From positions 46,898-110,897 of the IMG/VR virus record IMGVR_UViG_3300043446_004967: a DNA stretch of 64,000 nucleotides; one strand, 5' to 3'. The stretch is from a virus. The notes beneath the pieces are model-generated. The model did no database searches. It was not told the DNA's origin and was given only the letters and a program-made list of their open reading frames with translations. Of this stretch, positions 46,559 to 56,034 are shown in pieces. Position 1 is the first letter of the stretch. Every line of letters starts with the position of its first letter. Made by a program: the position numbers and the translations under genes.

Positions 46559-48577
46559 TTAGCGGGTTTTGTCGCCCGCGTCAACCGGCGCGGGCTTCGG
46601 CGTTTCAGTTTTGCCTAGCCCTGCGGCGATGCGCTCCATCTCTAAAAAAGCATGGTAGGCGACGTTATCGCTAAACGGGGCGGTCAGCTCATCAAGCTCG
46701 GCGCTAAGCCTCGCTTTTTCCTCCTCCGAGGCGTCTTTTCCTTGTTTTAGAATCTCATAATATTGTTGGGCCGCTTCCTTCATCGCTTGGCGGCGTTTGC
46801 TCATTTGCGGCAGTCCCACACCCATCACGTCTTCGAGGATGTCTTCGATGGGTTTATCCCAGTATTCGCCTCCTGTAGGGTACGGGTAGGCGCAGCCTGT
46901 CTCGATGTGGCGCCCCTCGCAGGTACGATTGTCCTCATGATTGACCTCCTCGTCCCACTTTCTTTTAGCAAGGTCCGACTGCCCGCGCAGTTCATGGGCC
47001 GCATAGACGGCAGCTTGATGGCTAAGCTGGAGCGCGCGCGCCTCCAGCTCCGTGCGCATCTGATGTCGTTCGGCCTCCGACGCAAATCCTCCGTGGTCTA
47101 AGCGGCGGTAGTATTCCTCCGAAACGTCGGCTAGTTTTTGCCGAAGCGCGCTTACTTTCGGCGTCGGTACACCCATAACTTCTTCCGCGATAGCCTCGAT
47201 AGACTCGTCGGCATACACACCGCCGGAAGGTTGAGGGTAGGCAATGCCTTTTCTACAGGAGTAAGGCACGTCCGGATCGTCGTCCTCGTGCTCCCGCTCC
47301 TCAAAATTTTCCTCGGAAGTGGGTTGCGGTTCTTCTTCTCTCGCGTCAGGAATCCCCGCAGCGTATCTTTTCATTTTGAGGAAGGCTATCTCTCCCGGGT
47401 AATCTTTGAACGAGGCGCACAGCCTATCCAGCTCCGCTCCGACGGCCATTTTTTCCTCCTCCGAGAGGGGTTTAACCTTTTCCGCAAGTGTTAGGTACTG
47501 AAGCGCGGTTGCCCTTAGCTTCACTTGCCGCGCGCTTACTTGCGGCAGCCCTATCCCCATGAAGTCTTCGACGATATCCTCTATGGAATACGCGGAAGGG
47601 TCTTCTTCGCGTCTTTCCAGTCGCGTCACGTCGATTGCTTGGCCCGCCGTAAGGGATTGCAGGATAAACGGCGAGTGCCCCGTCGCAATAAATTGAACAG
47701 CGGGGAAAGCTTCTTGCAGCGCGCTCACAATGGTGCGCTGCTCTAAAGGGTGCAGCGAGGTCTCTAGGTCTTCGATCAGAACTACGCCCGGCGTAATCTC
47801 TACAGCTCGTGCGCCCGCGTGGGGGTTTAACCACGCCGCGCGACAAGCTAGGTCTAGCGCTATGGTTAAAACGCTCCTTAACCCTCCCCCTAGCCTGCTA
47901 AGAGGGAACCAGCCCGACGCTTTAAGCTTTACGATAATTTCGGGCGTACCCTCTCGGATCTCCATCACGCGAAGGTCTTCGCACTCCGGCACGCATTGCC
48001 TGACTGCCGTTAATGCGGCGCCCCATGCCGCCGCTATGTCCGGGTAGGCGGAGCTAGGCATTCCCTGTAGGAGGGAGAGTAAAAGGGCCACGGTGGTCTT
48101 CTTTTTATGGAACGGTAAACAGCCGTCGTATGCCTTAGTATAGGGAGGTACCCCCGGCCTTCCCAGTTTTTTTCGCTTGGGCAAAGTGAACGTACCCGGA
48201 GCCGTCCGATAGGTTCCGTACCATGCAATAACAGGCCGGGTTTCCCGCCTGTCGTCCGTCGGCGCGGCTGCGACTAGCGCAGAGGACGGCGCCAAGGATA
48301 AATCCCAACGAAGACGTTGTCCCTTTACGTAGACGCGCGCCTTCATAGCCGTGTGGGGGTCCGTCGGCACGGTATAGCGGGTCTCCCCCGCGCATCCGCA
48401 CAGGTCGGCAAGCAAATAGGATACGGCGTCGAGGACGGAGGTCTTCCCCGCGCCGTTACCCCCGATCAAGTAGTTAAACTGCGGGTGAAATACGATATCC
48501 GCTAAGGCTAATTGCCTAAACGAACGTAGCGATAACCGCTCTATTCTGAACTGATTTTTTGCGTCAGCCGTGCTCAT
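46559..48577 (-). CDS. RecF/SMC-type AAA ATPase with triplicated C-terminal module
   Basis: 672 residues. Walker A GGNGAGKT at 39-46, Walker B VVLIEDLETSLHP, and ATGHSPFIL, the ABC-type ATPase found in RecF, OLD, Septu PtuA and retron ATPases. After the ATPase come three copies of (S/P)IE(D/A)I-x-E-(D/E)-x-MGV-x(2)-P followed by a helical, Glu-rich region, joined by acidic linkers containing CAYPYPTGG-like sequences. A single such module ends many defence ATPases; three in a row is unusual. Partner gene not found, so defence, counter-defence or recombination are open. Confidence 0.75.
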   Translation of the reverse strand: MSTADAKNQFRIERLSLRSFRQLALADIVFHPQFNYLIGGNGAGKTSVLDAVSYLLADLCGCAGETRYTVPTDPHTAMKARVYVKGQRLRWDLSLAPSSALVAAAPTDDRRETRPVIAWYGTYRTAPGTFTLPKRKKLGRPGVPPYTKAYDGCLPFHKKKTTVALLLSLLQGMPSSAYPDIAAAWGAALTAVRQCVPECEDLRVMEIREGTPEIIVKLKASGWFPLSRLGGGLRSVLTIALDLACRAAWLNPHAGARAVEITPGVVLIEDLETSLHPLEQRTIVSALQEAFPAVQFIATGHSPFILQSLTAGQAIDVTRLERREEDPSAYSIEDIVEDFMGIGLPQVSARQVKLRATALQYLTLAEKVKPLSEEEKMAVGAELDRLCASFKDYPGEIAFLKMKRYAAGIPDAREEEPQPTSEENFEEREHEDDDPDVPYSCRKGIAYPQPSGGVYADESIEAIAEEVMGVPTPKVSALRQKLADVSEEYYRRLDHGGFASEAERHQMRTELEARALQLSHQAAVYAAHELRGQSDLAKRKWDEEVNHEDNRTCEGRHIETGCAYPYPTGGEYWDKPIEDILEDVMGVGLPQMSKRRQAMKEAAQQYYEILKQGKDASEEEKARLSAELDELTAPFSDNVAYHAFLEMERIAAGLGKTETPKPAPVDAGDKTR

Positions 48578-48616
48578 ACACAGTATTCCTTATTCTGAAA
48601 AGGAGTTTTCTTATAG

Positions 48617-48640
48617 AAAAAGGCCGCTTTAGGGGCGGCC
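48617..48640 (-). terminator. Rho-independent terminator
   Basis: GGCCGC...GCGGCC stem followed by five T on the minus strand and TTTT on the plus side, after the DUF1257 gene. Confidence 0.75.
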
Positions 48641-48672
48641 TTTTCGTTAGTATGTCAGGAAAGACGGGCGGG

Positions 48673-49119
48673 CTAATACCCCGTTTCCGCGTCGATGACA
48701 AGTTGGGTTACACCGTACTCGTCTACGAGACGGTCTAGTACGGTGTAGCCTTTTTCCTGTGCGCCCCGTATCGCGGCTTGCACCGTGTACTCCTGCATCA
48801 AGGGGTCCAACGGAGCCAAGCCTTTTGGGGTGCCTAGCGCCTTCTGGATAATACCGTCCCACGTATCTATGACGGGTACGTAGTAATCCAGCCCGTTTTC
48901 GTCCGTTTCCTTGTCCAGTGCAATGTTATATTTGCACCCCTCGATGTCAATTACATAGGGGCATTGCCTAGACTGACTCGCGTAGTAGGCACGATAAGTG
49001 CCGTTTTCCGTCAACGAGAGGGGGGCAGCCCCTTGGCGTTGGCTCAGCTGGGCAAGCGCTGACCGGAGGTCATTAATGTCAGTAATCTTGACACCGGTTA
49101 CTTTCACGTCGTGGCTCAT
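48673..49119 (-). CDS. DUF1257 (Ycf35-like) protein
   Basis: 148 residues. The pattern MSHD...KITDINDLRSALAQL, then YRAYYASQSRQCPYVIDIEGCKYNIALDK and YYVPVIDTWDG fits DUF1257. Known from cyanobacteria and plastids, together with DUF2997 and the Ycf46 ATPase, with no settled function. A terminator follows. Confidence 0.75.
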   Translation of the reverse strand: MSHDVKVTGVKITDINDLRSALAQLSQRQGAAPLSLTENGTYRAYYASQSRQCPYVIDIEGCKYNIALDKETDENGLDYYVPVIDTWDGIIQKALGTPKGLAPLDPLMQEYTVQAAIRGAQEKGYTVLDRLVDEYGVTQLVIDAETGY

Positions 49120-49164
49120 GTCCGTTCTCGTTCTGTTAGTTTTTCTATAGGTTTGACTGTTTAT

Positions 49165-49842
49165 TTAAAGACGACGGCGCGGCGTAGTGTAGGTGACGGT
49201 TGCCGCGCCCGGGCGTCGCGCTCGCAGTATGCCTTGGGTCGTCGCTTTCCGCAAGGACTTCTCTACGTCGACCACAGTGAACATGCGGTCCCCGAGGAGG
49301 CAAGCCTCGGGGACTAGATCAGGCATGAGCCTGCGGCTGTCCCGCGACAGGGGGAATTGGTCGGCGAATAGCCCGAAGCAGTCCCGCTCTCGGGCAATCT
49401 CCGCTTCGCTTAATAAGGAAAATTTACCCTCAAAGTGGATCGAGTTTCGTGCCGCTTTAGCGTGCCCTGTCGTGCCGCAAACAATACGGCGTAGAGGTGC
49501 GGTTTCCGAAGGCCGCATGACCAGTAGTTTTCTTACGACCTTCGCCTCTTCGCCGAAGTTATTCGCTGCGCCACGGCGGAGTGAAATCACTAATAACGCG
49601 GTGCTCGGGAGATCCAGAGCGATGTGCGCCCAGCTGCCGTGGTGAGCGTTGTACTCGCAGGCCAACGTGTGCAGGCATTTTACCACGGGGAAATGCAGAC
49701 AGTCCTTCTCCACGGATCGGCCCGTTCCTAAGAACGCCCACCTTTTTTTATCCGTATTGTACAGATAGCACAAGATTTCCGCGCGAAAAAACAGGGTAGG
49801 GTCCGTGAAAGACTCTGACCCCTGCATGAACTCAATTAACAT
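49165..49842 (-). CDS. hypothetical protein of the Ycf46-like set, 225 aa
   Basis: Between the DUF1257 and AAA+ genes, overlapping the latter by 11 bases. Starts with a beta-rich segment (LFFRAEILCYLYNTDKKRWAFLGTG) and ends basic (RRPGAATVTYTTPRRRL). No family recognised, but conserved position would tie it to the AAA+ protein. Confidence 0.6.
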   Translation of the reverse strand: MLIEFMQGSESFTDPTLFFRAEILCYLYNTDKKRWAFLGTGRSVEKDCLHFPVVKCLHTLACEYNAHHGSWAHIALDLPSTALLVISLRRGAANNFGEEAKVVRKLLVMRPSETAPLRRIVCGTTGHAKAARNSIHFEGKFSLLSEAEIARERDCFGLFADQFPLSRDSRRLMPDLVPEACLLGDRMFTVVDVEKSLRKATTQGILRARRPGAATVTYTTPRRRL

Positions 49843-51757
49843 GTCGTCTTACCTTTGTCGAGAGGGTTCGGGGAGACAGAAGGCGTTTACTCTGCGCGAC
49901 AGGGGCAGGGGATGGCGCGGCTTCTTCAGGCTCCGAGGCGCGCCGCGCGTGCCGGGAGGCCCAGTTCCGCATCTCGGCAATCCGCTCGGGGAAAGCTTGT
50001 GATTGAGGCGTCATCTGCGCCGCTTGGCGCAAAACGTGTTCCTTCGTCACGGAGGGGCTTTTTGCGTAGAAGGCTTCCTTTATCGCTTCCTTTAGCACGC
50101 CTTCGAGTTCCGCGCCGGAGAAACCCTCGGTCGCCGCCGCAATTTCCTCGTAGTCTTTGTCAGATAACCTGTGCTCCCCTTCGGTTTTCTCTAGGTGGAC
50201 CCGCAAAATACTGCGGCGTTCCGCCGAGGTGGGATAGTCCACCGACCAGCACCCGTCCAGCCGTCCGGGCCTAAGCAGTTCCGGCGGCAGCCCGTCCACG
50301 CGGTTGGCGGACATGACGACGAAGACGGGCGACCTTTCTACATCCCGCTCTTGCAGCCAGGTGAGCAAGGTGCCGAAGACGCGAGAGGAGGTTCCGCCGT
50401 CGCGTTCCCCGCCCTGTTGTCCGAAGCCCTTGTCCACTTCGTCTAAGAGCAGCACGCAGGGGGCCATAGCCTCCACGGTTTTAAGCGCGGCTCTGATGTT
50501 TTGTTCGGATTGCCCGACCAAAGAACCATAGGTTTTCCCTATGTCTAGTTTTACGCAAGTAAAACCCAGTTCTCCCGCCGTCGCTTTGGCGATTAAGCTC
50601 TTTCCCGTCCCCGGAGGGCCGCAGACGAGAATCCCCCTAGGTCGAGCAATGCCGTAGGCTTTCGCGGCTTCCGTATACGCCTCTTTCTGTTGCCGCAGCC
50701 ACAGTTTTAGGCGTTCTAGCCCTCCCACAGCCTCAATGGCGACAGGCGGCATGAGTTCCAGCAGCCCGCTTTTTTTTAAGACCTGCGTCTTGTAGCTGAC
50801 GACGTCTTGCGCCAGTTTCTCCGCACTAAAGGACGCCCCTTCGCAGAGGTTGTCGAGTGTGAGTCTTAACGCCCACGCGAAAGCGGTCTCCGCCTCGGTA
50901 AAGGTCAACCCGAGGGCGCTACCTATTAGCCGCTCTAGCGGCAGTCCCGTCAGCCCTGCCGCCGGGTTCTCGGTCGTACCGGAAGCGTCGGTTACTTCCG
51001 CCTGTTCTGCCAGCGGCAACCAGCTATGTAGGTATAGCTCTTTCCCGCACGGGAGCGGGGCATCTAAGATATATACGTTCTCGGACAACCCTTCTGGGAT
51101 GACGTATTCCCTAGGCAGCAGAAGGACCATAGTTTTGCCCTTCCCGGGGTCGTATTCCATGAAGTTAATGCTACAGTTTTTAATGAACTGTCGGATGACC
51201 GGCTGGTCTAGGAAGGGGTACATCCCCTCCAAGATGTACAGGAACCCTGCGGGAACATGCGGGGATGCCCCTACCCCCGGGGCCGTCGTCGGCGCCCCGA
51301 GTTCGATAACCCTTCCTTGCCCGTTCTCACTGCGTTGGGGCTGTGCAGGCGACGCCGCAGACACAGGCCTTGAGAGGTCATAAGGAGGCGTATTGCCCTC
51401 CGCCGCCAGCGCGGCCAAAATAGCTTCCGGGCCTTTTTTTGTGCCGTCGTAGGGGCCGACTCCTTGTATAATTTTTTCCGTCTTGTCTGCGCCGCAAATG
51501 TAGTTAACTCTCGCACAGCCTCGCGCAATGTCCCAGACGCAGGTGCAGAGGTCGCTTTGCACGCCCGCCAGCGAGACTTGGTGGCGTAGCCTCCCCGGTT
51601 CCGCCGTTCGCACACCGATAACGGGAATGTTGGCCCGCATCGCTCGGCCTAAAGCGTCTAAGAACTCCTCCGTCGCCGTAGCACCGTCTAAAAATGGGTT
51701 CACCCATTCAGGTTCCCTTGGGCGCCGTCCTCCGGCCCCCCGATTCGTGCTGCTCAT
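49832..51757 (-). CDS. Ycf46-like AAA+ ATPase
   Basis: 641 residues. An N-terminal domain (about 1-270), a short GSALGLTFTEAETAFAWAL segment and AIEAVGGLERLKLWLRQQ, both typical of Ycf46, then the AAA+ core: Walker A GPPGTGKS at 380-387, Walker B LLLDEVDKGF, sensor and RPGRLD arginine finger, and a four-helix lid. Likely a ring-forming remodelling ATPase acting with DUF1257 and DUF2997 partners. C-terminal 50 residues are low-complexity. Driven by the promoter at 51865. Confidence 0.8.
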   Translation of the reverse strand: MSSTNRGAGGRRPREPEWVNPFLDGATATEEFLDALGRAMRANIPVIGVRTAEPGRLRHQVSLAGVQSDLCTCVWDIARGCARVNYICGADKTEKIIQGVGPYDGTKKGPEAILAALAAEGNTPPYDLSRPVSAASPAQPQRSENGQGRVIELGAPTTAPGVGASPHVPAGFLYILEGMYPFLDQPVIRQFIKNCSINFMEYDPGKGKTMVLLLPREYVIPEGLSENVYILDAPLPCGKELYLHSWLPLAEQAEVTDASGTTENPAAGLTGLPLERLIGSALGLTFTEAETAFAWALRLTLDNLCEGASFSAEKLAQDVVSYKTQVLKKSGLLELMPPVAIEAVGGLERLKLWLRQQKEAYTEAAKAYGIARPRGILVCGPPGTGKSLIAKATAGELGFTCVKLDIGKTYGSLVGQSEQNIRAALKTVEAMAPCVLLLDEVDKGFGQQGGERDGGTSSRVFGTLLTWLQERDVERSPVFVVMSANRVDGLPPELLRPGRLDGCWSVDYPTSAERRSILRVHLEKTEGEHRLSDKDYEEIAAATEGFSGAELEGVLKEAIKEAFYAKSPSVTKEHVLRQAAQMTPQSQAFPERIAEMRNWASRHARRASEPEEAAPSPAPVAQSKRLLSPRTLSTKVRRHVN

Positions 51758-51802
51758 TTGTTTCTCTTTTTTTTATCTATTTTTTCTTAAAGTGTAGGAG
51801 CC

Positions 51803-51833
51803 AAAAAGAAAGCGCACCCGTTGTCGGGTGCGC
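51803..51833 (-). terminator. Rho-independent terminator
   Basis: GCGCACCCG-ACAA-CGGGTGCGC (51812-51833) followed by TTTCTTTTT on the minus strand, ending the structural-gene transcript. Confidence 0.8.
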
Positions 51834-51864
51834 CCCCTGTGCTATAGTCTTGTGGCCCCAGTAT

Positions 51865-51893
51865 ACCCTAGCGAATAGCGGGGAACTTGTCAA
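51865..51893 (-). promoter_or_regulatory. promoter of the Ycf46-like operon
   Basis: TTGACA (51893-51888), 17 bases, TAGGGT (51870-51865) on the minus strand, with no operator palindrome. It lies just upstream of the terminator, so transcription from it must pass that hairpin, which could attenuate. Confidence 0.5.
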
Positions 51894-51914
51894 CGGCAAA
51901 ACCGGTGCAGATTT

Positions 51915-53282
51915 TTACAGCCCTGCGACCACCGTCAACGGACGGGTATTGTTGAAGTCGTCTAGCGCACTGACCCTTGCAGCAATTGTAGCCATATTAT
52001 CCTTCACGACGGCTAAGGCTACGTTAAGGACGGTGTTTTGCACGCCGGTCGCGGCGGACGTGTTGTCCACGCCTGCCCCGGAAACGCCGACGGCAGCAAG
52101 AGTGCCTGTCGCTGAGGCGGTCCCTGTCGTGTTGTCTACCAAGGCGGGTAGACCGTACACGGCAGAGAGTAGGTTCACCTTTGCAGCGAGGGTGGCAAAA
52201 GTGTTGGCGAAGATAGTAAATATTGCGTCGGCGGAAGTTTTACTCAGCGCGGTGGAGCCTGCCCCCGAAACCGCCGTCAAGGTAGACGATATGACCTGAA
52301 GGGTCAAATCCCCCGTGCCTCCGGAGTTATCGGTTAACAGCCCTAGGGTTATGTCCTGATAGCGCACAAGGTCGTTTATCTTACCCGCCAAGTCCGCGAA
52401 GTTGTTGGCAATCTTCGGGCATTCGGTGTCAAACGCGGCTTTAGGCGCCGAAGATGTGGTGACATCCGTGTAGCCCGTGAAGACCTTAGTGACGGCGGTC
52501 AGGGTAGGGGGCAACGTAGCGGAGGCCGTACCGCCCGAGTTGTCCGTAAGGTTAGTTGCAGGCAACGGATCAAGGTAGAAATTCAGCCAGTATAGGAGCG
52601 TAGCGTACCCGTCGGCTAAGGCGGTTAGCGTCGTCCCCGTAGCGGTGTTAGCCAACGATTTTGCGGTCCCAGTGCCTGTCACACCCGCAGCGGTCGCTGC
52701 GGAGTTCGCCAAGGTTAACGTAGAGGTGTAGGCCGTGCCGCCCGAGTTGTCCGTTAGTCGTGCGTTGCCTAGGGCCGCCAGTACTTGGTTCGCCGCGTGA
52801 ATCAAAGTGGAAAGGTTATTTTCCGCAATAACAATCTGCTGGGCGCCCGTCACGGCGTCCACCGCGTTAGAGGAGGTGCCATCCACGCCCGTCAGGGTTT
52901 TATCTAGCGCGGGGGCGGCGGCAGTGACCGTACCGGTGTTCCGCCCGACTAAAGGCAACCCGAACGCGCTACGGTAACGGTTTAGGTAGACGGCGACGCT
53001 CGCCGCTACGTTGCTCAGCTTACCTATCGCCGTGTCGAAACCTGCCTTCGGAGCAAGGTCGTTACCCGATACGCGCAAGTAGGGTGCCGGAGTGGGGGTA
53101 GCGGGCAGGGTCAACGTGCTTTTCAACGCCGTACCGGTGGTACTGTCCGTCATTTTTGTAGCGGTTCCCGGAGGAAACTTAGCCCTAGCATTATCACGCG
53201 CGAGGGCTACCAGCACCGTGAACAGGTCCGCCTGTGCTATTGCGTGGCGGTCTTGTCCATTGATTACATAGGCGGGGGGCAT
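51915..53282 (-). CDS. repeat-containing virion/fibre protein, 455 aa
   Basis: Ala/Thr/Gly-rich. Four or more units carry (L/V/M)TD(N/S)(S/T)(G/T)GT followed by a strand such as STLTLA or SATL, with roughly 60-90 residue spacing and helical segments between (TALADGYATLLYWLNFYL). A repeating beta-plus-helix structure fits a tail fibre or decoration protein. Located next to other tail genes. Confidence 0.6.
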   Translation of the reverse strand: MPPAYVINGQDRHAIAQADLFTVLVALARDNARAKFPPGTATKMTDSTTGTALKSTLTLPATPTPAPYLRVSGNDLAPKAGFDTAIGKLSNVAASVAVYLNRYRSAFGLPLVGRNTGTVTAAAPALDKTLTGVDGTSSNAVDAVTGAQQIVIAENNLSTLIHAANQVLAALGNARLTDNSGGTAYTSTLTLANSAATAAGVTGTGTAKSLANTATGTTLTALADGYATLLYWLNFYLDPLPATNLTDNSGGTASATLPPTLTAVTKVFTGYTDVTTSSAPKAAFDTECPKIANNFADLAGKINDLVRYQDITLGLLTDNSGGTGDLTLQVISSTLTAVSGAGSTALSKTSADAIFTIFANTFATLAAKVNLLSAVYGLPALVDNTTGTASATGTLAAVGVSGAGVDNTSAATGVQNTVLNVALAVVKDNMATIAARVSALDDFNNTRPLTVVAGL

Positions 53283-53306
53283 ACAGATTTCTCCGAAAGG
53301 AAGGGG

Positions 53307-53924
53307 TTATACAAAATAGTAATCGGCGGCGTCCGTGCCGGAGAAGCCGCGAATCGTGATCGCTTCGGGGGCGGGGCAGGTCCAAGAGCTTCCCGCTCCC
53401 GACAAAGCCCAACTGCCGTCACCGGAAGTAACGCTTACGGAAGGAACGGCTACGAGGGAGTCCATCCCGTCAATGGTGTGCGTGCCCGTGCCGGCGTCGC
53501 TTAACGTAACGTTAACCCCGGCGATTGCGTTTGCTTTGCTGGACGCAAGTTTAAACGTTCCCGTAGTTGTGTTAGCCGCCGTGATCCAATAGTCCGTACC
53601 GGCGGACAATCCCGAAGGTAGCGTCGTGCTTGAGCCGACTCTGTACGGCCCGTCTCCCGTCTGAAACTGATGCCCCACACCAGTGCTGAGCGTTCCCGTG
53701 GCAAACGCGGCAGCGGTAAATGTTCTGGCAGAGAAGTCGCCTAGTTTGACCCGGAACGATCCTTGTAGGACTTGTATGCGTAGAAAGCGCGCGGGGCCGT
53801 AGGCTAGCGTCGGGCGTGTTAAAAGGGTGGAGGTGGCGCCCACATAATGATTAAGGGCCTTCCCTAGAGGAATTACCCCGGCGTCTTCCACACTTATCCG
53901 CGATTGTCCTTCCACGCCTGCCAT
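53307..53924 (-). CDS. tail-associated beta-rich protein, 205 aa
   Basis: Rich in Thr, Ser and Gly with beta-strand patterns (FLRIQVLQGSFRVKLGDFSA, TGTFKLASSKANAI, GTHTIDGMDS). The TGDGPYRV...LPSGLSAGTDYWI segment recurs in phage tail and baseplate proteins. No transmembrane segment. Neighbours are fibre and endolysin genes. Confidence 0.6.
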   Translation of the reverse strand: MAGVEGQSRISVEDAGVIPLGKALNHYVGATSTLLTRPTLAYGPARFLRIQVLQGSFRVKLGDFSARTFTAAAFATGTLSTGVGHQFQTGDGPYRVGSSTTLPSGLSAGTDYWITAANTTTGTFKLASSKANAIAGVNVTLSDAGTGTHTIDGMDSLVAVPSVSVTSGDGSWALSGAGSSWTCPAPEAITIRGFSGTDAADYYFV

Positions 53925-53978
53925 TACACGTCTCCCTTAACTGACATAACTTATACACAAGTTCTTACGGTTTTACAA

Positions 53979-54485
53979 TTAAATATCCTTGACAAACGCC
54001 GATCCACGGTTAACCCACCCCGGAAGGTCGTCCCCGTATTTTTGCGGATTGGCTCGGGCAAGACTTGCCCAGAAACGGAAACGGCGTTGCAATAAAGCGT
54101 AGTACACTGTCCGTTCCCCCTTAGCCTTAACCGCAGCAAGCGTGGCGGGACCAAGTTTGCCGTCACCTACGGCCCCCACAATGCTTTGCAGCTCTTTGAC
54201 GGCCCGGGATTCCCCTGCGTTAACGCAGAAGTCAAACAGCAGGTCGGCAAGGTCGGCGTTGTCTATTCCCGATAATCCAACGCGGTCAAAATACAGCGCG
54301 TATACTTGCACTGCCTCCTGCGCCGGTAACACCCTTAGCTGCGCCGCCGTCAGGCTTTTTCCGGTCAAGTCCTTGTAAAACGGCAGCGTTATGCCCCAAT
54401 TCGTCGGGCCGCCCTGATCTACGGTATACCCGCCTTCTCTCTCCAGCACTTTGGCTATGGCGGCGTCTCGCGAGGCATTGCTCAT
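53979..54485 (-). CDS. glycoside hydrolase family 108 endolysin
   Basis: 168 residues. The N-terminal VLEREGGYTVDQGGPTNWGIT is the GH108 signature, with Glu17 as the likely catalytic residue; C-terminal residues resemble the PG-binding_3 helix bundle. N-acetylmuramidase activity cuts the glycan strands of peptidoglycan. With the M23 peptidase at 10431 this gives two cell-wall hydrolases of different bond specificity. Confidence 0.88.
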   Translation of the reverse strand: MSNASRDAAIAKVLEREGGYTVDQGGPTNWGITLPFYKDLTGKSLTAAQLRVLPAQEAVQVYALYFDRVGLSGIDNADLADLLFDFCVNAGESRAVKELQSIVGAVGDGKLGPATLAAVKAKGERTVYYALLQRRFRFWASLARANPQKYGDDLPGWVNRGSAFVKDI

Positions 54486-54509
54486 ACGGAGGATTCCTTC
54501 TTTAACGGA

Positions 54510-54779
54510 TTAAGCCGGGTCTGCCGGCCAGAGTACGGTGATAAGCGCCGAGGCCGTGGCCTCGCCGAACAACTCTGCCATTATTGCGTCTCGGTTTGCG
54601 GAGTTACGGTCCAAAGAAACGCGCCAAAGTTCTTTGGTGTCCGTGGTGTCCCCGTCATCGTCCGTCACACGGATAATGCGCTGCCGCGCGACACTGATGG
54701 TGCGTGTGGCCCAGTTTACGGTAAATTCTTCCACGGGTTTCCATTTTATAATGGTAAATTCGCCTGCGTCCGTTGGCAT
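54510..54779 (-). CDS. hypothetical protein, 89 aa
   Basis: Beta-like (FTIIKWKPVEEFTVNWATRTISVARQ) then a helical end (AIMAELFGEATASALITVLW). Found between endolysin and fibre genes, so possibly structural or lysis-associated. No family recognised. Confidence 0.55.
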   Translation of the reverse strand: MPTDAGEFTIIKWKPVEEFTVNWATRTISVARQRIIRVTDDDGDTTDTKELWRVSLDRNSANRDAIMAELFGEATASALITVLWPADPA

Positions 54780-54799
54780 ATTTTCCTGTTAATAGAAGG

Positions 54800-56017
54800 T
54801 TAGGTACGATAGATTAGGAACCCACGAAAATGGAAACTATCCGTTATGCTGGTTTCCGTGAGTGAAGCGGTCCCCGTAGTGTTCCCTGATCCATAGAGTT
54901 CCATTGTTGACGTGCCGATCACGGATCTCCATGACGGCGCGACTCCTGCGGTCACTGACACGCCAGTAATGAGACCTAGGATAGCCCCCCCTACATGGTT
55001 TGTCGCAGAGGATGAGGCGAAAGGCAGCCCTGCCAGTTGAACCGTCCCGGTTAACCCGCCGCGTGCGCTAATGTTCATCCGCAGAAAGCATGTGACGTGG
55101 CTGCCGACCTTTCTATAAGTTCCCGCGTTGTAGGTATATGTAGGGGTTCCGGGGGTGGTAGCCCCCTGCAAAAGCGGGGTCCATGTACCTACCTCGACTT
55201 TCTCATACGTTGTCCCTCCGTCAAACGAAAGGCCGCCCGAGGCTATGCGGAAAACCTCGCTTCCTCCGACGCTGAAACCTAAAATATTCCCGGCCACTTG
55301 GTACATACCGGAATCGGTATCCCCGTTTGGGAAGATAGCGGGCGCGGACGCGGAGCCTTGAGGAATTTCAAACGGCTGCCCCGCTTTACAGGCCCCGGTA
55401 GCGCGCGCTACGGTCAGAGCGGTATTCCACGTAATGTCATCCGCGCTTACTCTTAGGGTAAAATCGTCGTTGCCGATCAGGCCCATTTGCGCGCGCCGGG
55501 AAAGCCCTACGCTGTACTGTGTTTGCGCGTTGTTCCCCGTCGCTGCCTTGTCAATAAGGTAGCCTGTCGATCCTCCTACGTTTGTTTGGACCGCCGAGGA
55601 GGTTGCAAGATAAAATTTGTCCGTGCTGTTTGCAGTAGCGTTAATCCCCACCATCGGGACGTTCTGCAACGACTGTCCCGAGGACAGCGTAACCCACGCT
55701 GTGCCGTTGTATACGTAGACGACGTCCTCGTCCATTACCCAGAAGCATACGCCTTCTTTTGGGGGAATGTAAACCCATACACCTCCCGTGTATACGGCTA
55801 ATTGCTTTGCCCGCCCTGCCCAAGCACCGGTAGGAGACGGGCCTATAATGTAAAGGTCGGACTCGACCGGACTCCCCGGAGGGGTGTTTAAGTCCTTGTC
55901 CTTGACCCCTATATTCGATACGGCGTCAAGGATACGCAACGCCGCGTTCACCGTGACTTCTTTTTGAGACTGCCCTAACGAGAGTAGAGTCATCCCAAGG
56001 TTAGCGGTGGAGGGCAT
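54800..56017 (-). CDS. DUF2793-type tail fibre protein
   Basis: 405 residues. The N-terminal 110 residues (LLSLGQSQKEVTVNAALRILDAV, PPGSPVESDLYIIG, PTGAWAGRAKQLAVYTGGVW) follow the DUF2793 pattern of GTA and alphaproteobacterial phage fibres. The rest is beta-rich with a receptor-binding look (GTWTPLLQGATTPGTPTYTY). Probably part of host recognition. Confidence 0.75.
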   Translation of the reverse strand: MPSTANLGMTLLSLGQSQKEVTVNAALRILDAVSNIGVKDKDLNTPPGSPVESDLYIIGPSPTGAWAGRAKQLAVYTGGVWVYIPPKEGVCFWVMDEDVVYVYNGTAWVTLSSGQSLQNVPMVGINATANSTDKFYLATSSAVQTNVGGSTGYLIDKAATGNNAQTQYSVGLSRRAQMGLIGNDDFTLRVSADDITWNTALTVARATGACKAGQPFEIPQGSASAPAIFPNGDTDSGMYQVAGNILGFSVGGSEVFRIASGGLSFDGGTTYEKVEVGTWTPLLQGATTPGTPTYTYNAGTYRKVGSHVTCFLRMNISARGGLTGTVQLAGLPFASSSATNHVGGAILGLITGVSVTAGVAPSWRSVIGTSTMELYGSGNTTGTASLTETSITDSFHFRGFLIYRT

Positions 56018-56034
56018 AATGACGCGCTTGCTCC

